A stretch of DNA of 48,757 nucleotides. Source: Smithella sp. Its GTDB lineage: Bacteria; Desulfobacterota; Syntrophia; Syntrophales; Smithellaceae. The translations under genes and the position numbers were made by a program. Below the pieces are notes generated by a model. It did not search any database, was not told the DNA's origin, and worked only from the letters and a program-made list of their open reading frames with translations. The stretch covers positions 1-48,757 of the forward strand of contig JAAYKU010000038.1 in assembly GCA_012522275.1 (NCBI GenBank), in the 5' to 3' direction. Shown piece after piece: positions 35,800 through 46,210 of this stretch (the stretch's first letter is position 1; each line of letters opens with the position of its first letter).

Positions 35800-36387
35800 A
35801 TGTCCATTGATATCGACAAAGTCAGAGAACGCCTGGGTGAAATCATCCTGGAGCGTTCCTTTAAATACAGTGAAGACCCGCCTTTCACGCTCGCCTCCGG
35901 ACGAAAGAGCAATTATTATTTCAACTGCAAGCCTACCACGCTTGATCCTGAAGGGATGAACCTCATCGGACAGGTTCTTTTCGACATGCTCCAAGATGCA
36001 CCGATTACGGCAGCCGGAGGCCTCACGCTGGGGGCGGACCCGATTGCCAACGCGCTGGCCGTCATTTCCTATCAGATGGGCAGGCCGATTAAATCTTTTA
36101 TCGTGCGTAAAGACATCAAGAATCACGGCACGAAAAGCGCGATCGAAGGCAATGTGCAAGCCGGGGAAAGAGTCGTCATTATCGATGATGTCATCACCAC
36201 CGGCGGCTCGACCATCATCGCCATTGAACATGCCCGCGGCGCGGGCCTTGTCATCGACCGTGTGATCACTTTGATCGACCGTGAAGAGGGAGGCAGGGAA
36301 AACATTCTCAAGCACGCACAAACGGTGCAATCCGTTTTTACCAGAACACAAATCATGGAGCTCAAAGCAAAAAAGCAGGGCGGTTAA
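35800..36387 (+). CDS. pyrE: Orotate phosphoribosyltransferase
   Basis: FTLASGRKSNYYFNCKPTTLDPEGMNLIG, SFIVRKDIKNHGTKSAIEGNVQAGERVVIIDDVITTGGSTI. Confidence 0.95.
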   Translation: MSIDIDKVRERLGEIILERSFKYSEDPPFTLASGRKSNYYFNCKPTTLDPEGMNLIGQVLFDMLQDAPITAAGGLTLGADPIANALAVISYQMGRPIKSFIVRKDIKNHGTKSAIEGNVQAGERVVIIDDVITTGGSTIIAIEHARGAGLVIDRVITLIDREEGGRENILKHAQTVQSVFTRTQIMELKAKKQGG

Positions 36388-36484
36388 AAGACCACCCCTT
36401 CACGCCTTTCCCGCATTCGTCTGATACTCGTCCCACCGTTGTCGGGCAGGCGTTATTTCATCTACAGACAAGGAGCGTTTCAAA

Positions 36485-39460
36485 ATGACTCAGGAAAAAT
36501 TCCCGGCGCCGTCTATGCAGACAGGCGACGAGTTCAAAGGATTCAAAGTGCTCAGGGTCGAACCGATACCGGCGGTGCGCCTTACCGCCTATGAAATAGA
36601 ACACGTAAAAACAGGTGCAAAAGTGTTGCACCTGCATTCATTCGACCGTGAAAATCTATACGCGATAGGTTTTCGCACGCCGCCTGCCGACTCCACCGGC
36701 CTGCCGCACATTCTGGAGCACTCCGTTTTGGCCGGCTCGGAAAAATATCCCCTTAAAGACGCCTTCAAAGAACTGATGCGCGCAAGCATGCAGACCTTCA
36801 TCAACGCCTTTACCTACCCGGATAAAACCCTGTACCCGGTGGCCAGCCAGATCAAGACGGACTTTTACAATCTGGCCCGCGTTTATACTGACCTTGTTTT
36901 GCGTCCCCGGCTGCTGAGAGAAACTTTTATGCAGGAAGGGCATCACCTCGAACTGGAAACGCCGGGCGACACCTCGAGCGACCTGATCATTTCCGGCATT
37001 GTCTATAATGAAATGAAGGGAGCCTATTCCTCCCCCGACACGCTGATGTTCAAGACCATCCAGGAAAACCTGTATCCAGATACTGTTTACGCGCTGGATT
37101 CCGGTGGCGACCCAGAGGTGATCCCTTCGCTTACCTATGAGCAGTTCCGGGAATTTCACCGCAAATACTATTCTCCGTCTAACGCGCGCTTTTTCCTTTA
37201 CGGGGATATTCCAACCGGAGAGCATCTGGATTTTCTCGCGGAAATGCTCGACGGGTTCGAACGCGTTGACGTGGATTCGGCAATCGCCGGCCAGCCGCGC
37301 TTTACCGCACCGAGAAGCGTCACGGCCGCATACCCGCTGGATGAGGGTGAAGCGCCCCAGGGAAAAACGCTCGTCAATGTCGCCTGGCTGCTTGCCGAAA
37401 ATCTGGATTTTGAAACGTCGCTGATGCTGAAGATCCTTTCGAGCCTGCTGGTGGGCGGCCCGGCCAGCCCTTTGCGCAAGGCGCTGATCGACTCCGGCCT
37501 GGGAGAAGACATGTCGCCCGCCACGGGGCTGGAGACGGACCTGAGACAACTGATGTTTTGCGCCGGCCTGCGCAACACAAAAAGCGCCGACATCGAAAAA
37601 ATCGAAAAGCTCATTGATGACACGCTGGCGGACGTCATCACCGACGGTTTTGACCCGGCTTTAGTGGAAGGCATTTTGCATCAGATTGAATTTCACGGCA
37701 AGGAAATATCCCGTGGTGCGTATCCCTACGGCATTGTACTTATGGGCGGTGTGTTTCAGACCTGGCTCCATGACGCAGACCCCCTGGCCGGACTGGATTT
37801 CGCCCGTGCCATCGAAAGGATTCGCAGCCTGTGGACGGCGGACCCGCAGATATTCCAGAAACTGACAAAAAAATGGCTGGCGGAAAATCCTCACCGCCTG
37901 CTGGCGGTAATGGAGGCGGACCCTGAATTCGGCCGAAAGAAAGAAGATGAATATCGCCGGAAGATGGATGAGATGAAGGCGGGTTTTACCGAAAAACAGT
38001 TAAGGCAGATAGACGAACAGGCGGCCGCGCTGAAAAAATATCAGGTGGAACCGGACCCGCCCGAAGCAGTCGTAACTTTACCTCAACTGAAGCTCGAGGA
38101 CATTCCCCGGGAAATAGACCTCATCCCGACCAGGCACACCGACGACGGAACATCCGTGCTCGAGCATGACCTTTTCACCAACGGGATAGTCTATGTCAAC
38201 CTGGCCTTCGATATCGCCCATGTTCCGGAAGAGCTCCAGCCTTATCTGCCCCTTTTGGGGAAAATAATGTGCGGCATGGGGGCGGGCGGTTTTTCGTATG
38301 ACGAAATGGCCAAGCGCATCGCCCTGATCATGGGCGGTTTCGGTTATGACCTGGGCACGGGCTTTGACGTTTATGCTGAAAATACCTGGCAGAAAATGAT
38401 TTTTTCTTTCAAAGCACTCTACCGACACGTCGGTGAGGCCCTCGACGCGGTTGCAGATGTTCTTTGCGACGGAGATTTAAGCCATGAGGCAAGAATGAAG
38501 GATCTGATTGCGGAGCGTAAAAACGCCCTGCAATCCTCAATAGTGCCGTCCGGGCATATCTATGCCAGACGGGCGGCCGCCGCGGCACTTAGTTTTCCCG
38601 GATACCGCGACGAACAGTGGCACGGCCGCAGCCAGCTTCGTTTTGTCCAGCAGACGGCCGGTTCTTTCGATAATGCCAAAGGGCTCCTGCAGGAAAAACT
38701 TGCCGAGCTCAAGGAGCTGATTTTCAGCAGGCATAATCTTACCGTAAATATTACAGCCGATACGGAGGGGATCAAACTGGTGCATGACAATATTGGTCGA
38801 CTCCTGGCAAGACTGCCGGAGGGCGGCCGCGCCGGCCGCGTGACTGCGCCCGTGCTTGTGCCGGTTTACGCAGGCATCGCCGTGGCTTCGCAGGTGTCGT
38901 ACGTGGCCCGCGCCATGAAGGCGCCCGCCTACAGCAGCCCGTCTACGGCTCTTTTGATGCTTGCCTCACGGGAGATGTCCAACAGTTATCTTTACAAACA
39001 TATCCGTGTTCAGGGAGGAGCATACGGAGGCATGTCCTCTTTTGATGTGGCGATGGGCGTTTTTTCTTTTCTGTCCTACCGCGACCCGCATATCGCCCAA
39101 ACACTCAAAGTATTTGACGAGGCGCAAAAATTTTATTCCGGAAAAGACATGCCCGCCGATGAGCTGGAAAAGGCCATCATCAGTTCGCTGGGCGCGCTTG
39201 ACAGGCCCATGGATCCGGAAGGGCGCGGCTATGTGGCGATGATCCGCACCTTTTCCGGCGCGACCGATCAGATGCGTCAATCCTTCAGAGACCGGATTTT
39301 CTCCGCCGAGCCGCGTCAGATAAGGCAAGCACTGGCCGGCTATTTCGAGCAGGCGGCCCCGGGTGCGGCGGTCGCGGTTTACGCGTCCCAGGACAAGCTC
39401 GAGGAGGCCAACAGGCAACTTGCCCGTCCGCTGAATCTCGAGAAGCTCACTGAAATATGA
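36485..39460 (+). CDS. Insulinase family M16C metallopeptidase (PreP-like)
   Basis: 991 aa; HLHSFDRENLYAIGFRTPPADSTGLPHILEHSVLAGSEKYPLKDAFKELMRASMQTFINAFTYPDKTLYPVAS (HxxEH inverted zinc motif). Confidence 0.96.
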   Translation: MTQEKFPAPSMQTGDEFKGFKVLRVEPIPAVRLTAYEIEHVKTGAKVLHLHSFDRENLYAIGFRTPPADSTGLPHILEHSVLAGSEKYPLKDAFKELMRASMQTFINAFTYPDKTLYPVASQIKTDFYNLARVYTDLVLRPRLLRETFMQEGHHLELETPGDTSSDLIISGIVYNEMKGAYSSPDTLMFKTIQENLYPDTVYALDSGGDPEVIPSLTYEQFREFHRKYYSPSNARFFLYGDIPTGEHLDFLAEMLDGFERVDVDSAIAGQPRFTAPRSVTAAYPLDEGEAPQGKTLVNVAWLLAENLDFETSLMLKILSSLLVGGPASPLRKALIDSGLGEDMSPATGLETDLRQLMFCAGLRNTKSADIEKIEKLIDDTLADVITDGFDPALVEGILHQIEFHGKEISRGAYPYGIVLMGGVFQTWLHDADPLAGLDFARAIERIRSLWTADPQIFQKLTKKWLAENPHRLLAVMEADPEFGRKKEDEYRRKMDEMKAGFTEKQLRQIDEQAAALKKYQVEPDPPEAVVTLPQLKLEDIPREIDLIPTRHTDDGTSVLEHDLFTNGIVYVNLAFDIAHVPEELQPYLPLLGKIMCGMGAGGFSYDEMAKRIALIMGGFGYDLGTGFDVYAENTWQKMIFSFKALYRHVGEALDAVADVLCDGDLSHEARMKDLIAERKNALQSSIVPSGHIYARRAAAAALSFPGYRDEQWHGRSQLRFVQQTAGSFDNAKGLLQEKLAELKELIFSRHNLTVNITADTEGIKLVHDNIGRLLARLPEGGRAGRVTAPVLVPVYAGIAVASQVSYVARAMKAPAYSSPSTALLMLASREMSNSYLYKHIRVQGGAYGGMSSFDVAMGVFSFLSYRDPHIAQTLKVFDEAQKFYSGKDMPADELEKAIISSLGALDRPMDPEGRGYVAMIRTFSGATDQMRQSFRDRIFSAEPRQIRQALAGYFEQAAPGAAVAVYASQDKLEEANRQLARPLNLEKLTEI

Positions 39461-39481
39461 AAAGGGGTTGACACAGCGCTT

Positions 39482-39697
39482 ATGTCCGATAAAAAAGACC
39501 ACCAAGGAACGCTCATAAACTGCTTTTCCTGCGGGCATTTCTACATCACTTATGAACCGAAATACCCTTACGGGTGCAAGGCAATGGGATTCAAGTCGTT
39601 TCGCATGCCCTCCGTCGATGTTCACGGCGCGTCGGGCATGGACTGCTCTGTTTTTATACCCAAAGACAAGGACAAGGGGCGCTCTGATCATGACTGA
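39482..39697 (+). CDS. Small conserved cysteine-containing protein
   Basis: LINCFSCGHFYITYEPKYPYGCKAMGFKSFRMPSVDVHGASGMDCSVF; CxxC ... C ... C pattern seen in short bacterial proteins. Confidence 0.8.
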   Translation: MSDKKDHQGTLINCFSCGHFYITYEPKYPYGCKAMGFKSFRMPSVDVHGASGMDCSVFIPKDKDKGRSDHD

Positions 39698-39872
39698 CAA
39701 TTCAGACCAGCTTACCCTTTTCTATTTACAAGCCTTCAGGGAACGGTTCGAACCCGTTTACCGCACAGCGTCCGCGATACACATTTCAGCTTTTTCTTTT
39801 TGTCTTTTGCCTGTGAGATTTCGTGAAGCTCTTTGTCAGTCAATTGTGGAATCAGGCTTGATGAAAAGATAG
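39690..39872 (+). CDS. Possible small ORF translationally coupled to the preceding gene
   Basis: ATGACTGA overlap with the preceding stop; MTDNSDQLTLFYLQAFRERFEPVYRTASAIHIS...; overlaps the mltA 3' end convergently. Confidence 0.35.
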   Translation: MTDNSDQLTLFYLQAFRERFEPVYRTASAIHISAFSFCLLPVRFREALCQSIVESGLMKR

Positions 39873-41050
39873 TACAAACGTCCTTCACGGTAGGTCTGCC
39901 CGGCAAGTTCGCCGGCTTCGTCGCCTACGCCCTTATACACGTCGCAGCGGCCCGCGGCCCGAATCGCACCGCCGGTGTCCTGATCCAGGGCAAAACCGAC
40001 CGGTTTTTTCAGATCGACTGCGGCAAAGGTGAACATCGCCCGCGGGTAAATGGCCTTGTCCGTGGCGATGGTTTTAAACGGCGTCACCGGCTCGTTAATG
40101 GACCCCCTGGGCTCGCCCGTACCGCGCTTGAAGAAGACAAAACGCGGGTTGTGATTGACATACAGCTCGACCTGGTCGGGATGTTCCCTGAAATAGTCGA
40201 TCATTTTTTTGAGGCTGATGTTTTTGCTGGAAATCCTGCCGTCCGCAACCATCTGCGGCACAATACTTTTATAGTCATGGCCGTTGTGCGCGTCATAGTG
40301 AATTGTTTCAATATGCCCGTCCGGCATGCGGATCTTGGCCGAACCCTGCACCTGTACGATATAAACTTCGAACTGGTCCGCCAGCCAGACAATTTCCAGA
40401 CCGTCCAGCATTCGGGATTCCTCCATTTCCTTCCTTGGCGGATATTGCGTGACACCGCCGTCCGGACCTTTCCGACCCAGCACCACCCCATCTTCATCTT
40501 TGATCAGATCATCCGGTGTCTTATACAGAGGATAGCGGAAGCGCTCCGTGCGTTCAGGGGAGCCTTCAAAAACCGGCGTGTAATAGCCGGTGAAGAGCAC
40601 CGTTCCCGCTCCGTCACAGCCCACGGAAATATAAGTGTCGAACTCTTCGCGCAGAGCCTTGTTCATCTCGGCAGGCGATATTCCTGATGTGACCAGTTTT
40701 TTGAGCTCCTTGAGCGTTGTCACCGCCTGTTCATGGGATATATCCCCGTAGGGATAGAAACGCTGACTGGAGGGCTTGGCCATATAATTCAGGCTGTTGT
40801 CTATGGCCTGCGCCAGACCTTCCAGATCCGAGCAAGCCAGGGTGTAATCGGGAATTTCAGCCGGGTCGGTGATCTTGCGAAGCGCCAGCTCGCCCGGCGG
40901 CAGGGGCCGGCTGTAATCTTTTTCAGGCGGGCTGATATCCACAATGTCCACAAAAACGGCGGCGCGTTTCTGGCATGACACAAGCAAAAGTGAAAAGAAG
41001 ACAAGCAATAAAGTGGTCAGGATGATTTTCTTTTTCATGGCCGCAAGCAT
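39836..41050 (-). CDS. mltA: Membrane-bound lytic murein transglycosylase A
   Basis: TVLFTGYYTPVFEGSPERTERFRYPLYKTP, VYIVQVQGSAKIRMPDG, YVNHNPRFVFFKRG, FALDQDTGGAIRAAGRCDVYKGVGDEAGELAG. Confidence 0.94.
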   Translation of the reverse strand: MLAAMKKKIILTTLLLVFFSLLLVSCQKRAAVFVDIVDISPPEKDYSRPLPPGELALRKITDPAEIPDYTLACSDLEGLAQAIDNSLNYMAKPSSQRFYPYGDISHEQAVTTLKELKKLVTSGISPAEMNKALREEFDTYISVGCDGAGTVLFTGYYTPVFEGSPERTERFRYPLYKTPDDLIKDEDGVVLGRKGPDGGVTQYPPRKEMEESRMLDGLEIVWLADQFEVYIVQVQGSAKIRMPDGHIETIHYDAHNGHDYKSIVPQMVADGRISSKNISLKKMIDYFREHPDQVELYVNHNPRFVFFKRGTGEPRGSINEPVTPFKTIATDKAIYPRAMFTFAAVDLKKPVGFALDQDTGGAIRAAGRCDVYKGVGDEAGELAGQTYREGRLYYLFIKPDSTID

Positions 41051-41234
41051 ATGACATAAGCGATAAACAAGTCAAAGGAAATGTGGATGATTCGGGCGGG
41101 AGGTCAGAGATAAAAAGTTATGGGGCAAATAGATAAAAACATTCCAGATTCAAAGTCGTGCCTCGCTTGCACTAAATGATAAAAAAAATTACGACACAGC
41201 CTCCGGTGGGGGACATCCAAGATACTCAACGCAC

Positions 41235-41257
41235 AGGGAACGGTTTCAAACCGCTCT
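41235..41257. repeat. Dispersed palindrome AGGGAACGGTTTCAAACCG, copy 1 (imperfect right arm)
   Basis: AGGGAACGGTTTCAAACCGCTCT; compare 47789-47815. Confidence 0.6.
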
Positions 41258-41300
41258 TTGTAAAAACCTGCCTGTGCCCCGGAGTGATCGCGGCTGTTCC

Positions 41301-42512
41301 CTACAATTTACCGCTCATCATCCATTCAATATGAGCCGGCAGCAGCCGGGCCAAATCATAGCGCTCCTGAATCGTTTCCCTTGCATTGATTCTGATGGGC
41401 TTCAGCAAATCCTGGTTGTTCAGGCATTCCTCAATCCGATCGGCTATTTCGTTTGTATCAAAAAAATTGACCAGCAGGCCGTTTTTTCGGTCTTCAATCA
41501 CTTCCGTGACCGGCTGTGTTTTCGACGCCACAAGAAGACAACCGGTCGACATGGCCTCAAGCATTGACCAGGATAAGACAAAGGGTCGCGTCAAGTAAAC
41601 ATGAACAGAAGATACACGAAGCACCTTCCGATACTGATCATATGGCAACCTTCCTGTAAAATGCAATCTCGACAAATCGAAATCGAACTTTTCAAGCATG
41701 ACCTGTTTAAAGGTTCTGCCGTCGGGAAGACGCTTCCCGTATACAACGCGGTCCTCACCGATGACGATCACATGACAATTCTTTCTGCGTTTTAAAATCA
41801 TGGATACTGATTCCATGAATTGCGGAAAACCACGATACGGTTCCAGGCCACGGCTGACATAGGTTACTATTTCTTTAGCCTCTGACAGATCCAGGCCGAT
41901 TTCCGGCAGCACAAGAGGTTCACCTTTTTTCGGAGAAAAAAAATCCGTGTCGATACCATCATGCAGGACTTTAATTTTATGCCGATATTCATCGGGAAAT
42001 TGAGACATCTGCCAATGGGTCGGCGAAAGACCCGCATCGCATGAATACAGGTCGGACAGGATCGGCGCATTCTTCATTCGAATTCGCGGCCCGTCATCAG
42101 CCGTGATCGGTTCATCCGGATCGAAACCGACATCCGATCCGGATGAACGGTAAAACCACTCAAAATAACATAAAAGTTTTGATTTCGGAAAAACGTCCTT
42201 GGTAAACAAAGGAGCTCCCCATCCGGAATGCCCATAGATGACATCCGGATAAAACCCCTCTGCCTTGAGCTTATCCAATTCACGATATACAGCCTGCCCC
42301 TGCAGTACCGCGTCTTCCAGGTTTTTCACATAATGATGTGTCTCCCTGTGGGGTTTCCTCGCCTGTGTGTAAATTACTTTGTACACACCCGGCATCTGTC
42401 CTTCTTTCCTGGCCGTGGCAAAAATGATGCGGTTTGTTTTGTCGCGGGACAAAAACGCGGCCAGATGCCGGAACTGAGCCGGAAAGTTGGGATGCAAAAA
42501 CAGGATTTTCAT
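41301..42512 (-). CDS. Glycosyltransferase family 4 protein
   Basis: MKILFLHPNFPAQFRHLAAFL..., IKVLHDGIDTDFFSP, VTYVSRGLEPYRGFPQFMES, SWSMLEAMSTGCLLVASKTQPVTEVIEDRKNGLLVNFFD. Confidence 0.92.
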   Translation of the reverse strand: MKILFLHPNFPAQFRHLAAFLSRDKTNRIIFATARKEGQMPGVYKVIYTQARKPHRETHHYVKNLEDAVLQGQAVYRELDKLKAEGFYPDVIYGHSGWGAPLFTKDVFPKSKLLCYFEWFYRSSGSDVGFDPDEPITADDGPRIRMKNAPILSDLYSCDAGLSPTHWQMSQFPDEYRHKIKVLHDGIDTDFFSPKKGEPLVLPEIGLDLSEAKEIVTYVSRGLEPYRGFPQFMESVSMILKRRKNCHVIVIGEDRVVYGKRLPDGRTFKQVMLEKFDFDLSRLHFTGRLPYDQYRKVLRVSSVHVYLTRPFVLSWSMLEAMSTGCLLVASKTQPVTEVIEDRKNGLLVNFFDTNEIADRIEECLNNQDLLKPIRINARETIQERYDLARLLPAHIEWMMSGKL

Positions 42513-42515
42513 TTT

Positions 42516-42851
42516 CTACTGAATATTCAGTTTCCCCTGAGCCGCTTTCGGCACGGATATGTCCAATTCGCCATGCATCGCCTCATAACGTTTGAGCAAA
42601 TTACCCAGCGTTACGGCAAAACGTTTAGCCGTCTTGAGCGATACGGCAATCTTCGATTCAATTCGCACAACGTTTGGATCGACAGAATGATTTCCAAACA
42701 AAAAAACGACTTCTTCCGCACCGAAACCAACATTGAAGACATTGGCGTATTGTGTTTTAACGCCTTCCTCGACAAAACGAATCTGCCGTCCCTGAGCCCC
42801 CTTAGCAGCCTTTTCGGTGTTATTTTCGCCATCGCGATCATTCTTCTGCAT
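42516..42851 (-). CDS. DUF3467-like protein
   Basis: TQYANVFNVGFGAEEVVFLFG...ESKIAVSLKTAKRFAVTLGNLLKRYEAMHGEL. Confidence 0.8.
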   Translation of the reverse strand: MQKNDRDGENNTEKAAKGAQGRQIRFVEEGVKTQYANVFNVGFGAEEVVFLFGNHSVDPNVVRIESKIAVSLKTAKRFAVTLGNLLKRYEAMHGELDISVPKAAQGKLNIQ

Positions 42852-42875
42852 CGTGAGTACCTCCTTTTAAATTTT

Positions 42876-44108
42876 TTATCTGACCTTCAAGCCTTCATCC
42901 AGATAGCGGATAATGGGGAAAAGGAAAAATTCGATCACTCTGCGTTTACCCACGTTGGCTTCCGCAACCACCGACATGCCGGGCTTTACCTTATACACAT
43001 CCCCGTTTTTCGTCTGCAACGTTTCGGTAAGCATTTTCACCCGTATCGGATAACCGCCTGATTCCTGTTCCTGCGCCGCGCCGTTATTCTTTTCCTGCTC
43101 TTCAACCACATAAGGATTGATGACTTCCACCTCACCGGCAATCGTGCCATATTTCTGAAAATCATATGTGTCCACCTTGACAATGCACCGATGGCCTTCC
43201 CGGAGATAGCCGATATCTTTGTTCATGACTATCGCCTGAACCTCCAACGGTGTATCCTCCGGAACAATTCCCGCCACCGGCTGGGCGGTCGTCACCACAC
43301 CCCCGATCGTTTTGACGGGAAGAAGATGAACATACCCTGTCACCGGCGCAACAATAAAGCGTTTATCCTGCTTGAATCTCAGAGAGCTGACTTCCGCCTG
43401 CAGTGAATTTCTTCCTTGAACATTTGTGGAATACTCGGCAAGCAGCCTCTCTCGTAGTTGCTCTACCTGGCTTGATTTTGAATCGCGTTCCCTCTCAAGA
43501 TTCATTCTCTCCCTTACTTTATCCCGATACCGATTTTCAGCCAATGCGCCGATATCCACCAACGCTTCCTGCCTTTTTTCATCCTCTAACGTCATGGCCA
43601 ATACCCTGTCCAGGCCGGCAAGTTCTTCTTGCAACGAATTTAACGCATTTCTTTGTGCCCGGAAGTGCGCCTGCTGCGCCCGTATCACTTCAAAAGATTG
43701 TCCCTGACTTCCGGGATTGAAGCTTTTGCCGGCGAGCACCGCATTGATTCTGTCGAGCGAAAGTTGGGAATATTTCAGATTCTGTTCTTTACCCTCCAGA
43801 TCGGCCGTGTCGATGGACGGGTCGATCTCCAGCATCACGGCCCCCTGCTGCACATAATCGCCTTCCTTGACGTGTATGCGGGTAACCACGCCGGTTTCCA
43901 GCGGCTGAACAATCTTGACGTCGCCTCTGGGAACAATTTTGCCTCGCGCCGTCACGACGACATCGATTTTTAGAAAAATGAGGCCAAGCACCGTGATCAC
44001 CATCAGGGCAATGATGGTCCACAAAAACAATATTCCCAGCGGGTTGGTCGGTCTATCCTCGATTTCCGTGATAATGGGTTTAAAATCATGATGATCTGAC
44101 ATACTCAT
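42876..44108 (-). CDS. HlyD family type I secretion periplasmic adaptor
   Basis: GLIFLKIDVVVTARGKIVPRGDVKIVQPLETGVVTRIHVKEGDYVQQGAVMLEIDPSIDTADLEGKE; C-terminal GMSVVAEANVGKRRVIEFFLFPIIRYLDEGLKVR. Confidence 0.95.
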   Translation of the reverse strand: MSMSDHHDFKPIITEIEDRPTNPLGILFLWTIIALMVITVLGLIFLKIDVVVTARGKIVPRGDVKIVQPLETGVVTRIHVKEGDYVQQGAVMLEIDPSIDTADLEGKEQNLKYSQLSLDRINAVLAGKSFNPGSQGQSFEVIRAQQAHFRAQRNALNSLQEELAGLDRVLAMTLEDEKRQEALVDIGALAENRYRDKVRERMNLERERDSKSSQVEQLRERLLAEYSTNVQGRNSLQAEVSSLRFKQDKRFIVAPVTGYVHLLPVKTIGGVVTTAQPVAGIVPEDTPLEVQAIVMNKDIGYLREGHRCIVKVDTYDFQKYGTIAGEVEVINPYVVEEQEKNNGAAQEQESGGYPIRVKMLTETLQTKNGDVYKVKPGMSVVAEANVGKRRVIEFFLFPIIRYLDEGLKVR

Positions 44109-46210
44109 CTCAGACGGTTCTCCTGCTGTTGGTTATACAGATACGCGTACAAACCATTTTTCTGCATCAGGCTCGGGTGATCGCCCGTTTCGACAATTTT
44201 GCCTTTGTCGATCACGATGACCAGATCGCAATTCCGCATAATTGAAAGACGATGTGCGATGAATATAACCGTCCTTCCCTTACGGATCAAGTCGAGATTT
44301 TGCTGAATGATCCTTTCCGATTCATAGTCCAGCGCGCTGGTGGCTTCGTCGAAAATCAGAATATTGGGATTCATGATCAAGGCCCGCGCTATGGCAATGC
44401 GTTGTTTCTGCCCGCCGGAAAGCGACGAACCCCGCTCTTCAACATATGTGTCATACCCCTGGGGCATCTCCGAGATGAAATCATGAGCGCCGGCGATGCG
44501 GGCCGCCCCGATGATCCGCTCCATGCCCGCATCGGGTGCGGCCATGGCGATATTCTCCCTGATCGTTCCGCTGAAGAGGAAACATTCCTGCAGGACAATC
44601 CCCGTGCGGTACCGCAGGAAAAGCGGATCCATGTGGCGGATATCCACTCCGTCGATCAACATCGCGCCTTCCATCGGAAGATAAAGACGCTGGATCAGTT
44701 TTGCAATCGTGCTCTTTCCCGACCCGCTGCGCCCCACAATCCCGACCATCATGCCGGCATTGATTTTGAAACTCACGCTGTCGAGCACGAGCGGTCCCTC
44801 CGGCAAATAACGGAAGGAGATATCCTTGGCCAGAATGTCACCCTGCAGATTCTGGACCGTGATGGCTCCGCCCACCACCTCCGGAGGCGTGTTGATAATG
44901 TCGCCGATTCGTTCCAGAGAAAGCTTGGCCTGCTGGAAATCCTGCCACATATGCACCAGTCTCAAAATCGGGCCGCTCAACTGGGAGGCGAACATTTGAA
45001 ATGCGATCAACTGGCCGACCGTCATGCTCTTGTCAAAGACCAGACTCACGCCGAAGTAAATCACCGCCAGCGTCATGATTTTCTGCAGCGCCTGCGAAGA
45101 AGTCACCGCCACATTACCGAGATTGGACAGACGAAATGCCGACATAATATAATCGCCCAGGCTTTTCTCCCAGTCCTTGATCATCTTCCCCTCGATCGCC
45201 AGGGACTTGACCGTCTGAATTCCCGTGATGGACTCCACTAAAAAAGACTGATTGGCTGCGCCCTTCTGAAACTTTTCCTCCAAACGTCTTTTAATCATCG
45301 GCGTGGCTATGAAGGAAATGAGGGCGATCGCCAGGACAAAGGCCAGCACAATCAGCGTCAGATAGAGACTATAGAGAGTCATGATCGCGATAAAGACCAC
45401 TGAAAACACCGTGTCGAGCAATACCGTAAGCGATATGTTCGTCATGAACTGCCGGAGGTTTTCCAGTTCGCGCACCCGGGCGATGATGTTGCCCACTTTA
45501 CGGACTTCAAAGTACCGGAAAGGAAGCGAAAGCAGATGCCGGTACACTTTTGCCCCGAGGCTTGCATCCACCTTGTTGGCCGTGTGATAGAGCAAATAGT
45601 TGCGCATCAGATTCATGATTGTATCGAAAAGCAGAATAGCCATGAACGCGCCGGCAACCACCTGAAGCGTGGTCAGCGCATGATGCGCCAGAACCTTGTC
45701 GATGATCACCTGAATAAACAGCGGAGTGACCAGTCCGAAAAGTTGAATAAAGAAAGAAGCCGTGATAATGGCTGAAAACACCGGCCGATGCTTGAAAAAC
45801 TCCTTGAACAGCCATTTCATGTTCAGGAAAAATTCCGTTTTCGTGAACCGTGGATACAGGGCGATCGCCTTGCCGTTCCACAACTGCATGAACTCTTCAG
45901 GCATGAGTTCTTTCGGCTTTTTTTCCCGGCAGTCGAAAATAAAAACCTTGTCATCCTTTGTCCCGATCAGAATGTGAAATGCATCATCCTTTGAAAGAAA
46001 GATCAGGGGTGTTGGATATTTCAGGAGCTCATCAACGGCTTCAAGCTTCTTTAATCGCGAACGGATGCCGTGATCCCGCAAAATACGCAGAACTTCTGCA
46101 TGACTCAGCTCACTTTCAATGAAGTAGCGGCGTTTGACCGCCGCCATATCGATGCTGACCGCGTGAATTTTAGAAACAACCTCAATAGCTACAAGCCCGG
46201 TTTCCATCAT
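44105..46210 (-). CDS. Type I secretion ABC transporter (HlyB-type, degenerate C39-like N-terminal domain)
   Basis: N-terminal C39-like region without catalytic Cys; VGIVGRSGSGKSTIAKLIQRLY, SSLSGGQKQRIAIARALIMNPNILIFDEATSALDYESE. Confidence 0.96.
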   Translation of the reverse strand: MMETGLVAIEVVSKIHAVSIDMAAVKRRYFIESELSHAEVLRILRDHGIRSRLKKLEAVDELLKYPTPLIFLSKDDAFHILIGTKDDKVFIFDCREKKPKELMPEEFMQLWNGKAIALYPRFTKTEFFLNMKWLFKEFFKHRPVFSAIITASFFIQLFGLVTPLFIQVIIDKVLAHHALTTLQVVAGAFMAILLFDTIMNLMRNYLLYHTANKVDASLGAKVYRHLLSLPFRYFEVRKVGNIIARVRELENLRQFMTNISLTVLLDTVFSVVFIAIMTLYSLYLTLIVLAFVLAIALISFIATPMIKRRLEEKFQKGAANQSFLVESITGIQTVKSLAIEGKMIKDWEKSLGDYIMSAFRLSNLGNVAVTSSQALQKIMTLAVIYFGVSLVFDKSMTVGQLIAFQMFASQLSGPILRLVHMWQDFQQAKLSLERIGDIINTPPEVVGGAITVQNLQGDILAKDISFRYLPEGPLVLDSVSFKINAGMMVGIVGRSGSGKSTIAKLIQRLYLPMEGAMLIDGVDIRHMDPLFLRYRTGIVLQECFLFSGTIRENIAMAAPDAGMERIIGAARIAGAHDFISEMPQGYDTYVEERGSSLSGGQKQRIAIARALIMNPNILIFDEATSALDYESERIIQQNLDLIRKGRTVIFIAHRLSIMRNCDLVIVIDKGKIVETGDHPSLMQKNGLYAYLYNQQQENRLR

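Noticed and set aside
36656-37549. 297-aa minus-strand ORF
   Set aside because: Antisense to the M16C peptidase.
39751-39775. GGTTCGAACCC T-loop-like motif
   Set aside because: No acceptor, D or anticodon arms around it; lies inside a small plausible ORF.
44252-45241. 329-aa plus-strand ORF
   Set aside because: Antisense to the T1SS ABC transporter; His/Arg-rich translation typical of shadow frames in GC-rich DNA.
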